From Nodosilinea sp. WJT8-NPBG4 (lineage in GTDB: Bacteria > Cyanobacteriota > Cyanobacteriia > Phormidesmidales > Phormidesmidaceae): 64,000 nucleotides of DNA. The stretch is from positions 1 through 64,000 of the forward strand of contig JAHHHQ010000044.1 of assembly GCA_019359285.1 (NCBI GenBank). Direction: 5' to 3'. Position 1 is the stretch's first letter. Each line of letters opens with the position of its first letter. A program made the translations under genes and the position numbers. This document shows, in pieces, positions 42,007 through 51,083 of this stretch. The notes under the pieces are model-generated. The model made no database searches. It saw nothing but the letters and a program-made list of their open reading frames with translations, and was not told where the DNA came from.

Positions 42007-43071
42007 ATGAAGGCAACCCCCAAGGTACTGGTGGGTCGACAAAAAAGTCCTTGGCTGGCGGTTAATCTGTCCGCAGCACTGCCCGGCATGGGGCAGATTT
42101 ATGAGGGTGCGATCGCCCGTGGTCTGGTTATCATCGCTGCCCACTTAGGGCTCGTTGTCTTCATCTTCTGGTCGATCTTTGCGCCTAGGGGCAACACCCT
42201 GCGAGGGCTAATGACCCTCATTCCATTGATTAGTCTTTATATATTTAATTTGTGGGATAGCCACTATGCAGCTAAGCGGGGCATTACCCTCAACGAATTC
42301 AGCCCGCTGCGCTACCAATCTAGCGATCCTTGGTACCCCGTATTTCTCTCCCAGATATTGCCGGGGTTAGGGCACATGTTTTTGCAACAGGTCACCGTAG
42401 GGGGGACGCTGCTAATCTTAGGCATTTTCACCGCCTACCTAGCCAACTTCAATTCAGCTCTGCTACCCATACCGCCCATCATTTGGGCAGTGGGTTGCGG
42501 GCTGGTCTACCGAGTTGCTCCCGCCCGTCAGTGTCAGTGGAGCTGGCTAGGAGGGCTGCTCGTAACATTGCTAATCACCCGTCTGGCGATCAGCTCTATC
42601 CCGTTTGTCGTGCCTCAGAAGGTAGTGCAGTGCATTGTGCCCAGCGAGTCAATGCTGCCCACACTGGAGGTGCGCGATCGCATATTCGTTCGCCCTCTCC
42701 CTTTCGAGTATTCCCTAGCTGTAGGCGACATCGTTGTCTTTTCTAACCCCGAACGTACTCCGATTGAACAGGCCGGAGAACTCAAGAATTTGATGGTGAA
42801 GCGGGTCATTGCTCTACCCGGTCAGCAGGTAGAGATCCGCGACGGCCAAGCGTGGCTCGATGGCATCCCTCTAGTCGAGTCCCGCCTTACTGCGCCTATC
42901 CTCTATCAGTGGGGGCCACAAACGGTACCTACTGACCACCTGTTCGTACTCGGCGACAATCGCAACAACAGTCGCGATTCCCACGTGTGGGGGTTTCTGC
43001 CCCGAGCTCACGTAGTGGGCAATGCGTACAAAATATACTGGCCACCCCAACGGGTACAGCCTTTACCTTAG
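42007..43071 (+). CDS. lepB: Signal peptidase I with long multi-helix N-terminal domain
   Basis: The C-terminal part (about 205-350) is a signal peptidase I: Ser in VPSESMLPTL, Lys in LMVKRVIALPG, and the box GDNRNNSRDSHVWGFLP. The first 200 residues are unusual, with about six membrane helices in two similar halves, each starting with a glycine motif (ALPGMGQIYEGAIARG and ILPGLGHMFLQQVTVGG). Usual cyanobacterial LepB has one helix and about 200 residues, so this is a fusion or expanded form. It follows gatD by 9 bp and probably completes the murT-gatD-lepB operon. It would cleave signal peptides at the cytoplasmic or thylakoid membrane. Confidence 0.88.
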   Translation: MKATPKVLVGRQKSPWLAVNLSAALPGMGQIYEGAIARGLVIIAAHLGLVVFIFWSIFAPRGNTLRGLMTLIPLISLYIFNLWDSHYAAKRGITLNEFSPLRYQSSDPWYPVFLSQILPGLGHMFLQQVTVGGTLLILGIFTAYLANFNSALLPIPPIIWAVGCGLVYRVAPARQCQWSWLGGLLVTLLITRLAISSIPFVVPQKVVQCIVPSESMLPTLEVRDRIFVRPLPFEYSLAVGDIVVFSNPERTPIEQAGELKNLMVKRVIALPGQQVEIRDGQAWLDGIPLVESRLTAPILYQWGPQTVPTDHLFVLGDNRNNSRDSHVWGFLPRAHVVGNAYKIYWPPQRVQPLP

Positions 43072-43695
43072 TTAAGAATATTCTCAACTAACATATTCGT
43101 TCATCACAAATTTAAGTTAATTCTCATTCTTTTCTAGAGTTAGATCAATCTCCCATCAGGGTAATTTAAGGGTGATCTTGTCTGCTAAGGCTAATTTAAC
43201 CAGCTACCGCTATATTTATCTGGTTTTCACATGCTGACTGCCTGACTTCACCGACTGCTCACAATGATAGTCCGGGTCAGGGCTAAGCTAGCCAACAGGC
43301 GTATCCTAGGGAAGCCTGAACATGAATATTGTCGCTATACAAAGGGATTTACGTCATGCTTAGGCACGCCGACTACACTTTAGCAGCGACTTTATTAGCC
43401 CTAAAGTACACAACTTCATGATCAAGTTAAAAGCTTGTTAATGCAGCTGAAGATAGCAGGTAGAGTATAGGAGTCTGACGTAAGCTACGGTAAGAATACT
43501 TAAGTCAAAGATCTGCTAATCTCCTTAGTTTTCCAGTCCTAACGACTAAATAAAATTTTAGAGAAATGAGGATTTTAAGTTGACATAGGCAGTGTTTTAC
43601 TGGGTAAATGAGTTGAAATCTAGCTCAGCTTCCGCAAGTTGAGTGCGTCAGTTCGAAGACCAGAACTTCCTAGTTTATTATTTTCTAGAGGGTTT
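43072..43695. other. AT-rich leader upstream of the nucleotide-sugar operon
   Basis: 624 bp with markedly higher A+T than the genes on the left. The longest open frames are under 20 codons from an ATG. No RNA gene, riboswitch or transposon end was recognised. The composition break marks the start of the sugar cluster. Confidence 0.5.
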
Positions 43696-44469
43696 ATGAA
43701 AGCAGTTATATTAGCTGGTGGTTTAGGTACTCGTCTAAGTGAAGAGACCAGCATTAAGCCTAAACCTATGGTTGAGGTCGGGGGCTATCCCATCCTTTGG
43801 CACATCATGAAAATTTATGCTGCCCACGGCATTAACGAATTCATCGTTTGCTGCGGCTACAAAGGCTATGTCATCAAAGAGTATTTTGCCAACTACTTTT
43901 TGCACATGTCAGATGTAACCTTTGACTTGCGTTACAACCAAATGAATATCCACAACGGTAACGCCGAACCGTGGAAAGTCACGCTAATTGATACTGGCGC
44001 ATCGACGCTAACCGGTGGACGCCTCAAGCGGGTAAGAGAATATATTGGGTCTGAGCCCTTTTGTTTCACCTATGGTGATGGGGTTAGCGATGTAAACGTC
44101 ACCGAACTCATCAAATTCCACGAAGCTCAGGGTACCCTGGCTACGCTTACCGCAGTCAAGCCCCCTGGCCGATTTGGGGCCATCTCCCTACATGACGGAC
44201 AGACCACGATCGCATCCTTTGCTGAAAAAGCCGATGGCGATGAAGCCTACGTTAACGGTGGCTATTTTGTCTTAGACCCTCAAGTAATCGACTTCATCCC
44301 CGATGAGGATGTCATGTGGGAGCATGAGCCCCTGACTAAACTGGCCGAGATGGGACAGTTGTCAGCCTACCGTCACGACGGATTTTGGCAACCTATGGAT
44401 ACTCTTCGAGATAAAAATAATCTTGAAGGATTGTGGAAGTCTGGGGAAGCTCCCTGGAAGGTTTGGTAA
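43696..44469 (+). CDS. rfbF: Glucose-1-phosphate cytidylyltransferase
   Basis: RfbF makes CDP-glucose from glucose-1-phosphate and CTP, the first step to CDP-dideoxy and branched sugars of surface polysaccharide. The 257-residue protein has the nucleotidyltransferase start [36 protein letters not shown], the metal site [12 protein letters not shown], and CDP-glucose-type blocks FRYNQ-like [11 protein letters not shown] and [16 protein letters not shown] with [14 protein letters not shown]. The ATG at 43696 follows TAGAGGG. It leads a run of five same-strand genes. The expected CDP-glucose 4,6-dehydratase (rfbG) is not inside the run; the epimerase/dehydratase third in the run may replace it or rfbG may be elsewhere. 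Confidence 0.95.
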   Translation: MKAVILAGGLGTRLSEETSIKPKPMVEVGGYPILWHIMKIYAAHGINEFIVCCGYKGYVIKEYFANYFLHMSDVTFDLRYNQMNIHNGNAEPWKVTLIDTGASTLTGGRLKRVREYIGSEPFCFTYGDGVSDVNVTELIKFHEAQGTLATLTAVKPPGRFGAISLHDGQTTIASFAEKADGDEAYVNGGYFVLDPQVIDFIPDEDVMWEHEPLTKLAEMGQLSAYRHDGFWQPMDTLRDKNNLEGLWKSGEAPWKVW

Positions 44470-44523
44470 TTCAAGTCCTGCGTTCCAAAACAGCCTGCAT
44501 AACTGCATACTAGAGCAAACATA

Positions 44524-45744
44524 ATGTCCAATACCTACGACTACGCCATTGTTGGCGGTGGCATTGTGGGCTTGGCTACAGCTATGAAGCTGAGCCAAAT
44601 GCTTCCCAGCGCCAAAATCACCGTCATCGAAAAAGAGTCCTCCTGGGCCTATCACCAAACAGGTAACAACAGCGGAGTTATTCACTCCGGCATCTACTAT
44701 AAACCTGGCAGCTTCAAAGCAAAATTTAGCCGGGCCGGCTGTCAGTCAATGGTAGACTTTTGCCGCCAGCATGACATTCCCTATGACGTCTGCGGCAAGG
44801 TCATCGTTGCCACCCAAGAAAAAGAACTACCACTCCTAGAGAATCTCTTTCAGCGTGGTCTTCAAAACGAAATTCCCGTTGCCAAGATTACGCCAGAGCA
44901 AGTTAAGGAGATTGAACCCTACGTCAACTGTATTGCCGCTGTCAAGGTAGACTCAACCGGCATCGTTAATTACAAAGCCGTCTGCCAGAAGTACATCGAG
45001 ATTATTCAGGAGTCCGACAACGATCTCCGCTTGAATACTAAAGTGCTAGGTATCTCCATAGAGCCACAAAATGTGGTTCTAGAAACCAACAAAGGCACTA
45101 TTAAAGCGAAGTTTTTAATCAACTGCGCTGGGCTATTCTCGGATCGAGTAGCTCAAATGGCTAATCTCAAGCCCTCAGCCAAAATCGTGCCTTTTCGCGG
45201 TGAGTACTACGAGCTAGTGCCCGAGAAGCGGCATATGGTTAATACCCTGATCTATCCGGTACCTAACCCCAGCTTCCCCTTCCTTGGGGTGCACTTTACC
45301 AAAATGATTGATGGTAGCGTTCATGCTGGCCCTAACGCAGTCTTAAGCCTGAAGCGGGAAGGCTACAAAAAGACCGATTTTGATCTGAAAGACTTTGCTG
45401 AAGTAATGGCTTATCCAGGCTTCTGGAAGCTGGCCTCCAAACATGCAGATGAAGGTGTCCGCGAGATCGTTCGCTCCTTCAGCAAAGCAGCCTTCGTCAA
45501 AAGCTTACAACGCCTCATTCCAGAGGTTCGTAGTGAAGACGTTGTCCCTACCCATGCCGGGGTACGGGCTCAAGCACTAATGAACAACGGCAACCTAGTT
45601 GATGACTTCCTCATCGTCAACGGAGAGCGGTCAATTCATGTCTTGAACGCGCCGTCTCCGGCAGCTACATCGTCTCTGGAAATTGGTAAAGAGGTCGCCT
45701 CCCAAGTGGTTAATGCCACTGCTCCGACCTCCGTCGCACTCTAG
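44524..45744 (+). CDS. lhgO: L-2-hydroxyglutarate oxidase-like FAD enzyme
   Basis: The 406-residue protein is a DAO-family flavoprotein. It shows the FAD loop YAIVGGGIVGLATAMKLSQM, the LhgO-type substrate region HQTGNNSGVIHSGIYYKPGS, LINCAGLFSDRVAQMA, and the late block PTHAGVRAQALMNNGNLVDD with NAPSPAATSSLEIGKEVA. In E. coli LhgO oxidises L-2-hydroxyglutarate. Inside this nucleotide-sugar operon a sugar-linked substrate is possible. It follows rfbF by 54 bp and precedes the epimerase by 25 bp. Confidence 0.9.
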   Translation: MSNTYDYAIVGGGIVGLATAMKLSQMLPSAKITVIEKESSWAYHQTGNNSGVIHSGIYYKPGSFKAKFSRAGCQSMVDFCRQHDIPYDVCGKVIVATQEKELPLLENLFQRGLQNEIPVAKITPEQVKEIEPYVNCIAAVKVDSTGIVNYKAVCQKYIEIIQESDNDLRLNTKVLGISIEPQNVVLETNKGTIKAKFLINCAGLFSDRVAQMANLKPSAKIVPFRGEYYELVPEKRHMVNTLIYPVPNPSFPFLGVHFTKMIDGSVHAGPNAVLSLKREGYKKTDFDLKDFAEVMAYPGFWKLASKHADEGVREIVRSFSKAAFVKSLQRLIPEVRSEDVVPTHAGVRAQALMNNGNLVDDFLIVNGERSIHVLNAPSPAATSSLEIGKEVASQVVNATAPTSVAL

Positions 45745-45769
45745 TCACACTCAAACAGGTAATTCACCC

Positions 45770-46795
45770 ATGAAAGTATTAGTTACTGGTACAGAAGGCT
45801 ATCTCGGCTGTTTGCTGGCGCCGTTGCTTTTGCAAAAAGGCCATGACGTTATCGGCGTTGACACCGGCTTCTATAAGGCAGGGTGGCTCTACAACGGCAT
45901 TAACTCGTCAGCTAAAACCCTAAACAAAGATATTCGCAACATTGAAGCTGCTGATCTTGAGGGTGTAGAAGCCATTGTTCACATGGCTGAACTATCTAAC
46001 GATCCCCTGGGTAAGCTCGCCCCTAACATCACCTACGACATCAACCATAAAGGGTCTGTGCGCCTAGCAGAATTGGCCAAGGCCGCTGGGGTCCGTCGGT
46101 TTGTTTATATGTCATCCTGTAGCGTTTACGGGGTCGCTGAAGGCGATGACTACGTTACCGAGGAATCTGAGGTTAACCCTCAGACCGCCTACGCCAAGTG
46201 CAAAACCTTGGTAGAGCAAGATTTAGGGCCGATGGCGGACGACGACTTCTCTCCCACCTTTATGCGTAATGCCACTGCCTATGGGGCATCTCCCCGTATG
46301 CGCTTTGACATTGTGCTCAACAACCTCTCGGGGTTGGCTTGGACAACCAAAGAGATTCGTATGACCAGCGATGGTACGCCATGGCGTCCCCTAGTGCACG
46401 GTTTAGATATTGCTAAGTCAATTATCTGTGCTCTCGAAGCTCCCCGCGATATTGTTCACAATCAAGTCTTCAACGTCGGCGACACCAACCACAACTACCA
46501 GGTGCGCGAAATTGCAACGATTGTTGCAGAGACTTTCCCTGAGTGTCAGCTGAGCTTTGGTAAGCCTGACACAGACAATCGCAGCTATCGCGTATCCTTC
46601 GACAAGATCAACAGCGTGCTGCCTGGGTTCAAGTGCGATTGGGATGCTAGGCGTGGTGCAGAGCAACTTTTGAAGGTGTTCCAGCAGATTGATATGACCG
46701 AAGAGATGTTTACCTCTCGCGGGTTTACCCGTCTTAAGCAGCTGGAGTACCTCATTCGCACCCAGCAAATTGATAAAGATTTCTTCTGGAGCTAG
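45770..46795 (+). CDS. NAD-dependent sugar epimerase/dehydratase
   Basis: The 341-residue extended SDR starts MKVLVTGTEGYLGCLLAPLL (GxxGxxG). It has the early DVIGVDTGFYKAG for NAD, MAELSNDPLGKLAP, the catalytic serine region FVYMSSCSVYG, and the YxxxK pair in TAYAKCKTLVEQD. Substrate-domain text RNATAYGASPRMRFDIVLNN and PWRPLVHGLDIAKSIICALE is typical of nucleotide-sugar 4-epimerases or dehydratases. It is not the usual CDP-glucose 4,6-dehydratase. It may reduce, epimerise or dehydrate the CDP-sugar of this operon. It begins 25 bp after lhgO and ends 2 bp before the next start. Confidence 0.9.
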   Translation: MKVLVTGTEGYLGCLLAPLLLQKGHDVIGVDTGFYKAGWLYNGINSSAKTLNKDIRNIEAADLEGVEAIVHMAELSNDPLGKLAPNITYDINHKGSVRLAELAKAAGVRRFVYMSSCSVYGVAEGDDYVTEESEVNPQTAYAKCKTLVEQDLGPMADDDFSPTFMRNATAYGASPRMRFDIVLNNLSGLAWTTKEIRMTSDGTPWRPLVHGLDIAKSIICALEAPRDIVHNQVFNVGDTNHNYQVREIATIVAETFPECQLSFGKPDTDNRSYRVSFDKINSVLPGFKCDWDARRGAEQLLKVFQQIDMTEEMFTSRGFTRLKQLEYLIRTQQIDKDFFWS

Positions 46796-46797
46796 CC

Positions 46798-47328
46798 ATG
46801 ATTTTTGAAGCAACTAATCTCAAAGATGCTTTTGTCATCGATCTCGAAATTCGCACCGACGACCGAGGCGGCTTTGCTCGTACCTTTTGCGCCAAGGAGT
46901 TTGAAGAGCATGGACTAAAACCCATGGTTGCTCAGTGCAACATGTCCTTCAACTACAAGAAGGGTACTCTGCGCGGCATGCATTACCAACTTGCACCAGC
47001 AGCCGAGACTAAGCTGGTGCGCTGCACCCGCGGCGCTATCTATGATGTCATCATCGATATTCGCCCCGACTCTCCTACATACATGCAGCACTTTGGCATT
47101 GAGCTAACTGCTGACAACCGCAAGGCGCTGTATGTACCTGAGCTGTTTGCCCACGGCTACCAAGCGCTGACCGACGATGCCGAAGTAATTTACCAAGTGG
47201 GTGAATTTTACTCGCCTGGTTACGAGCAGGGCATTCGTTATGATGACCCCACCTTTGGCATTGAGTGGCCAATTCCTGTGACGGTTATTTCTGAAAAAGA
47301 TGCTAAGTGGCCTCCCTTTAAAGGCTAG
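46798..47328 (+). CDS. dTDP-4-dehydrorhamnose 3,5-epimerase-like (RfbC family) protein
   Basis: The 176-residue cupin has the RfbC layout: RTDDRGGFARTFCAKEFEEH, the strand with KGTLRGMHYQLAPAAETKLV carrying the catalytic His, GAIYDVIIDIRPDSPTY, and the FAHGYQALTDDAEVIYQVGE block. It would epimerise C3 and/or C5 of a 4-keto sugar nucleotide. Given rfbF as lead gene, the substrate is more likely CDP- than dTDP-linked. It starts 2 bp after the epimerase gene stop, so translation is probably coupled. Confidence 0.92.
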   Translation: MIFEATNLKDAFVIDLEIRTDDRGGFARTFCAKEFEEHGLKPMVAQCNMSFNYKKGTLRGMHYQLAPAAETKLVRCTRGAIYDVIIDIRPDSPTYMQHFGIELTADNRKALYVPELFAHGYQALTDDAEVIYQVGEFYSPGYEQGIRYDDPTFGIEWPIPVTVISEKDAKWPPFKG

Positions 47329-47429
47329 GTAATTCTTTGCCAGTTCTTTCGCTGAGGACTTTTTCTCAGCCAAAGAACTGGCCTTTCTTAAGCTATTTCA
47401 ACCTGATCCATCGCTTAGGTTTAAACACC

Positions 47430-48788
47430 ATGTTTATTGTTGATACGGCGTTAAAAGCCAGACAGGAAGCCGGTAATCCGATTCGAGTAGGGATGATCGG
47501 TGCAGGGTTTATGGGGCGCGGGGTCGCTAACCAAATGCTCAACTCCGTGCCGGGTATGGAGTTGGTGGCGATCTCAAATCGCAACGTAGATACCGCTAAG
47601 CGAGCTTACCAGGAAGCAGGTGTCGAGGACATTAACGTCGTCTCCACTGTGGCTGACTTGGAAAACAGCATTGCAGCGGGCGGCTATGCTGTTACCGATG
47701 ACCCGATGCTGCTGTGTCGAGCAGAGGGTATCGATGCTCTGATTGAAGTCACTGGTGCCGTGGAATTTGGCGCCCATGTGGTGATGGAGGCGATCGCCCA
47801 TAAGAAGCACGTCGTGCTGATGAATGCTGAGCTAGATGGCACCATCGGCCCTATTCTTAAAACCTATGCCGATAAAGCCGGGGTGATTTTGTCAGCCTGT
47901 GATGGCGACCAGCCTGGCGTCGAGATGAACCTCTACCGCTTTGTTAAAAGCATCGGCCTTACTCCGCTGGTGTGCGGCAATATCAAGGGCCTACAAGACC
48001 CCTACCGCAACCCCACCACTCAAAAGGGGTTTGCTGAACAGTGGGGGCAGAATGTAAACATGGTAACCAGCTTTGCCGATGGTACCAAAGTCTCTTTTGA
48101 GCAGGCCATTGTGGCTAATGCTACCGGTATGACTGTTGCTAAGCGCGGCATGCTGGGCCATGACTTTAGGCTCCACCAGGACGAGCTGGTAAAGCAGTAC
48201 GAACTCAATTACACCGGTCATATCGATGACTTGACCAAGCTATACGATGTCGACCAGCTCAAGGAACTAGGGGGCATTGTCGACTATGTAGTGGCAGTCA
48301 AACCTGGGCCGGGGGTTTACGTATTTGGCACCCACGATAATCCCAAACAGCGCCATTATCTAAACCTCTACAAGTTGGGCGAGGGGCCTTTGTACAGCTT
48401 CTACACCCCCTACCACCTGTGCCACTTTGAAGTGCCACTATCGGTTGCCCGCGTTGTCTTGTTTGGCGACGCCGTTATGACCCCCATCGCTGGTCAGAAG
48501 GTTGATGTGGTAACCACCGCGAAAATCGATTTGAAAGCTGGTGAGACCATCGACTGCATTGGTGGCTTTATGACCTATGGCGAGTGCGAAACCGCTGAAA
48601 TTACAGCGGCGGAAAACTTGCTGCCGGTGGGGCTAGCTGAGGGCTGTAAGCTAAAGCGGGATGTTGCTAAGGATCAGACGTTAACCTACGACGATGTCGA
48701 GCTTCCCCCTGGGCGTCTGTGCGACAAACTACGGGCTGAACAAAATGCTATGTTTGCTCCGCAAAAATCCCTAGCAGGGGTAGCGTAG
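47430..48788 (+). CDS. NAD(P)-dependent oxidoreductase with SAF domain
   Basis: The 452-residue protein has an N-terminal Rossmann domain related to homoserine dehydrogenase/Gfo-Idh (VGMIGAGFMGRGVANQML, ALIEVTGAVEFGAHVVMEAI, HKKHVVLMNAELDGTIGP, LSACDGDQPGVEMNLYRFVK). A catalytic part (GNIKGLQDPYRNPTTQKGFA) follows. The C-terminal SAF domain (about 360-440, VTTAKIDLKAGETIDCIGGF to LTYDDVELPPG) resembles sialic-acid-synthase and antifreeze folds. Such HSD-SAF proteins occur in surface-sugar clusters; the exact reaction is not known. It is the last gene before a strong terminator. The ATG 47430 start fits the Rossmann fold; the frame upstream is not coding-like. Confidence 0.88.
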   Translation: MFIVDTALKARQEAGNPIRVGMIGAGFMGRGVANQMLNSVPGMELVAISNRNVDTAKRAYQEAGVEDINVVSTVADLENSIAAGGYAVTDDPMLLCRAEGIDALIEVTGAVEFGAHVVMEAIAHKKHVVLMNAELDGTIGPILKTYADKAGVILSACDGDQPGVEMNLYRFVKSIGLTPLVCGNIKGLQDPYRNPTTQKGFAEQWGQNVNMVTSFADGTKVSFEQAIVANATGMTVAKRGMLGHDFRLHQDELVKQYELNYTGHIDDLTKLYDVDQLKELGGIVDYVVAVKPGPGVYVFGTHDNPKQRHYLNLYKLGEGPLYSFYTPYHLCHFEVPLSVARVVLFGDAVMTPIAGQKVDVVTTAKIDLKAGETIDCIGGFMTYGECETAEITAAENLLPVGLAEGCKLKRDVAKDQTLTYDDVELPPGRLCDKLRAEQNAMFAPQKSLAGVA

Positions 48789-48830
48789 CTAGAGCAATTC
48801 ACTACTGCTCAATAGAGTTAATACCAAGAG

Positions 48831-48859
48831 GGGAAGTCCACAATGGGCTTCCCTTTTTT
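48831..48859 (+). terminator. Terminator of the nucleotide-sugar operon
   Basis: GGGAAGTCC (48831-48839) pairs with GGGCTTCCC (48845-48853) with one G-T pair and a 5-nt loop. TTTTTT follows at 48854-48859. Confidence 0.93.
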
Positions 48860-48996
48860 ATGATCTCGCTGAGGGAGGTGCTTGCTTGAAAAGCAGCGCA
48901 GAGGTAAAGCCACGGCTTCCTAGCCCAGGACGTAGCGATAGTGTATCTAGGCGAACGAAAGTTGGTAAATCTGCTACATATAGCCCATCTTTGTCA

Positions 48997-49776
48997 TTAG
49001 CTATAGCGGGTCAAGCTGACACGATAGCGCTCTTTTTTGGTAACAGCGACTTCACCAATTTCAAGCCTTCCCTTGCCACGAATTGCGATTAAGTCTCCGG
49101 TGGACAAGGTGTAGCTGGCTTGGGTTATTGGCTTCCAGTTCACGCGCACGTCACCGCTGTTGATTAGATCAGCCATTTTGCTACGCGACATGCCAAACCC
49201 GGCAGAGGCTACTGCATCGAGCCTTAGGGAGGCTTCAACAGTGGTAAGGGCTTTTTTCTGAGGCGCGCGCACCCGCAGTTGATCCCACTCTAGGGGCTGG
49301 GTCTTTACAGGTACAGAGCGTACCTGAGTGAGCGACTGGGTGAGAAACTCTGCCAGTTCAGGCACAACGATTGCCTGCGCCCCTCTCTCACCAAGCACGA
49401 TGATGTCGCCTACTTTGTCGCGGTGAAGGCCGGTATCGAGCAGCGCCCCCAAGAAGTCGCCGTGGCTGGCGGGATCGAACATGAAGTTTCCCCCTACTGT
49501 CAGGAGCGATAGGGGGATCTGACTCTGATCGAGGGGGATATCGGCTCGTGCGATCGCCAACCGCTGCCGCTCAGCCTGGGGATAGCCACCCCAGGCAAGA
49601 CTATGGACATCGGTCAATCGCTGGAGTAGTGCTTCGGCCTCGATTTGCTCGGGTGGCGACAAAAAGTCGGTAACGACAACATCCCAGGTTTTGACGGCCT
49701 GGTCGGCTTGGTCTGAAACACGGGCTAAGCAGTCGCGGTTGTCGATCGATTTCGGCAGGTCATCCTTGGGCAGCAT
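48997..49776 (-). CDS. Photosystem II S4 domain protein
   Basis: The 259-residue protein starts MLPKDDLPKSIDNRDCLARV, contains LAWGGYPQAERQRLAIAR and LLTVGGNFMFDPASHGDFLG, and has a C-terminal S4 RNA-binding domain (about 185-245: LRLDAVASAGFGMSRSKMAD then GDVRVNWKPITQASYTL). It is the YlmH-like 'photosystem II S4 domain protein' of cyanobacteria and plastids. The name is historical; RNA binding, possibly in rescue of stalled ribosomes like RqcP/YlmH, is a reasonable inference. It is a single-gene unit convergent with the sugar operon. Confidence 0.92.
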   Translation of the reverse strand: MLPKDDLPKSIDNRDCLARVSDQADQAVKTWDVVVTDFLSPPEQIEAEALLQRLTDVHSLAWGGYPQAERQRLAIARADIPLDQSQIPLSLLTVGGNFMFDPASHGDFLGALLDTGLHRDKVGDIIVLGERGAQAIVVPELAEFLTQSLTQVRSVPVKTQPLEWDQLRVRAPQKKALTTVEASLRLDAVASAGFGMSRSKMADLINSGDVRVNWKPITQASYTLSTGDLIAIRGKGRLEIGEVAVTKKERYRVSLTRYS

Positions 49777-49956
49777 GGGCAGAGAGCGTTTAGCAACAGA
49801 TCAGTAGTTGGGAGGACTTGGGCAAGCCCAACCGTCGGGCACTGATCCTAGCTTACTGTCAGGCAGACCTGGGGCAAAGGCGGAAAACCAGGTGGCTATA
49901 TTGTGGCTAGATGAATCTAGCCCTTCAACGTAAACACCCAGTTTCTGCAGCGGTAG

Positions 49957-50559
49957 TTAGTTTGCGATCGCTTCAGTCACCTCCTTACGCTTAGCGTAAA
50001 TGCTCTTCAGGTGGCGCTTCACTGTATTGACGGTAATGTAAAGCTCCTGGGCGATTTCGTCATAGGTGCGATTGGCCCGGCGCAGCACCCACACGGCTCG
50101 CTCACGGGGGGTAAGATTATACTGCACCGCCTCAAGCATGGCAGAGGTATGCGCTGCGCGGGTTTGATTCTCTAAAGACATCAGCAGATAAGCACTGGTC
50201 GTGGCGGGCAGTTCGAGCCACTGAATACGGGCTCGAATTTGATGGCCAGAGCAAGACGTAAACTCTTGAGTGAGCACCAGCAGGGTTTCGGGGTAAAAGT
50301 CACGGCTTTCTAGAAGGTTCACGCACATGGCCTTGAGGCTGAGGGGCAGAAAGCTGGGGCTATCATTGCCGCTGAGATCGCGGCAGAGGGCTCTACCTTT
50401 CTGATTGCTGTGGATGCAGGTGCCGTCTTCGGTTAAAACCAAAATTCCATCAACAAAGCCTTCGAGTACGGCGCTGAGCAGGGGTAGATTGGCCTGGGTT
50501 GCTTGGGGGGCAATAAAACGAGAATTAGATAGGGTTGTGGATGAACTCATAGTGACCAT
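49957..50559 (-). CDS. LuxR-type transcriptional regulator with PAS-like domain
   Basis: From ATG 50559 (MVTMSSSTTLSNSRF) the 200-residue protein has a PAS-like N-terminal part (LSAVLEGFVDGILVLTEDGT, then IHSNQKGRALCRDLSG). The C-terminal LuxR helix-turn-helix (about 137-190) reads LTPRERAVWVLRRANRTYDE, IAQELYITVNTVKRHLKSIY. No receiver domain or histidine kinase is adjacent. Cyanobacterial regulators of this class respond to light or redox; the target is unknown. An in-frame GTG at 50787 would add 76 residues of poor coding quality, so the shorter form is chosen. Start could also be 50550. Confidence 0.85.
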   Translation of the reverse strand: MVTMSSSTTLSNSRFIAPQATQANLPLLSAVLEGFVDGILVLTEDGTCIHSNQKGRALCRDLSGNDSPSFLPLSLKAMCVNLLESRDFYPETLLVLTQEFTSCSGHQIRARIQWLELPATTSAYLLMSLENQTRAAHTSAMLEAVQYNLTPRERAVWVLRRANRTYDEIAQELYITVNTVKRHLKSIYAKRKEVTEAIAN

Positions 50560-51083
50560 GGGGCTACCTGGTTTAAGACACGACAGAGTTAAGGGAGTCA
50601 TCCGGGAACACAGCCGGTTAATTTGCGTTGAGATGTTTTGCGCTTGAGTTGCGATAGGGAGAACCTCAACCTGGAGGATGGGTTCTCCGTACACAAAGGA
50701 CAGTTTTCTAAGTGGTTTCCACAGGGTTGATGGGGCGACGTTGGCTACTTGTAGTGGCAAAGCGCTTAAAACTGACAGATTCTTCACCTAGATGAAGCGC
50801 TGTTCTGGAAAGTTTGACAAGTTTCTGTAGTGATTTGCTGACTTTTTGGGTAATTTTACTGGCGCATAAAAACAGCTCTAGGGTTGAAGGAGTTTTTGTG
50901 GTCGCTGTTTCAAATCTTCTGAGCTAGTAGAAAGCTCGGGCTCGATGGATGGCTACTAAAACGCTCCATCAATCTGCTGTGCTAACCGTTAAGTGATTGC
51001 TGTCTGGTGAGACGGTTGAAAAAAAATGCGCTTGTCTATATTGTTATGGGCGTTCTCTTGGGCTAAGGGCCATAGCAGCGAGT
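50560..51083. other. Divergent region between LuxR and TPR genes
   Basis: 524 bp between divergent starts. The LuxR side remains open in frame up to 50787, so part may be coding. The remainder is AT-rich, with no recognised motif or RNA gene. Confidence 0.45.

Noticed and set aside
49957..50787. Long form of the LuxR regulator starting at GTG 50787
   Set aside because: The extra 76 residues have poor coding character, and an ATG at 50559 fits the domain start.
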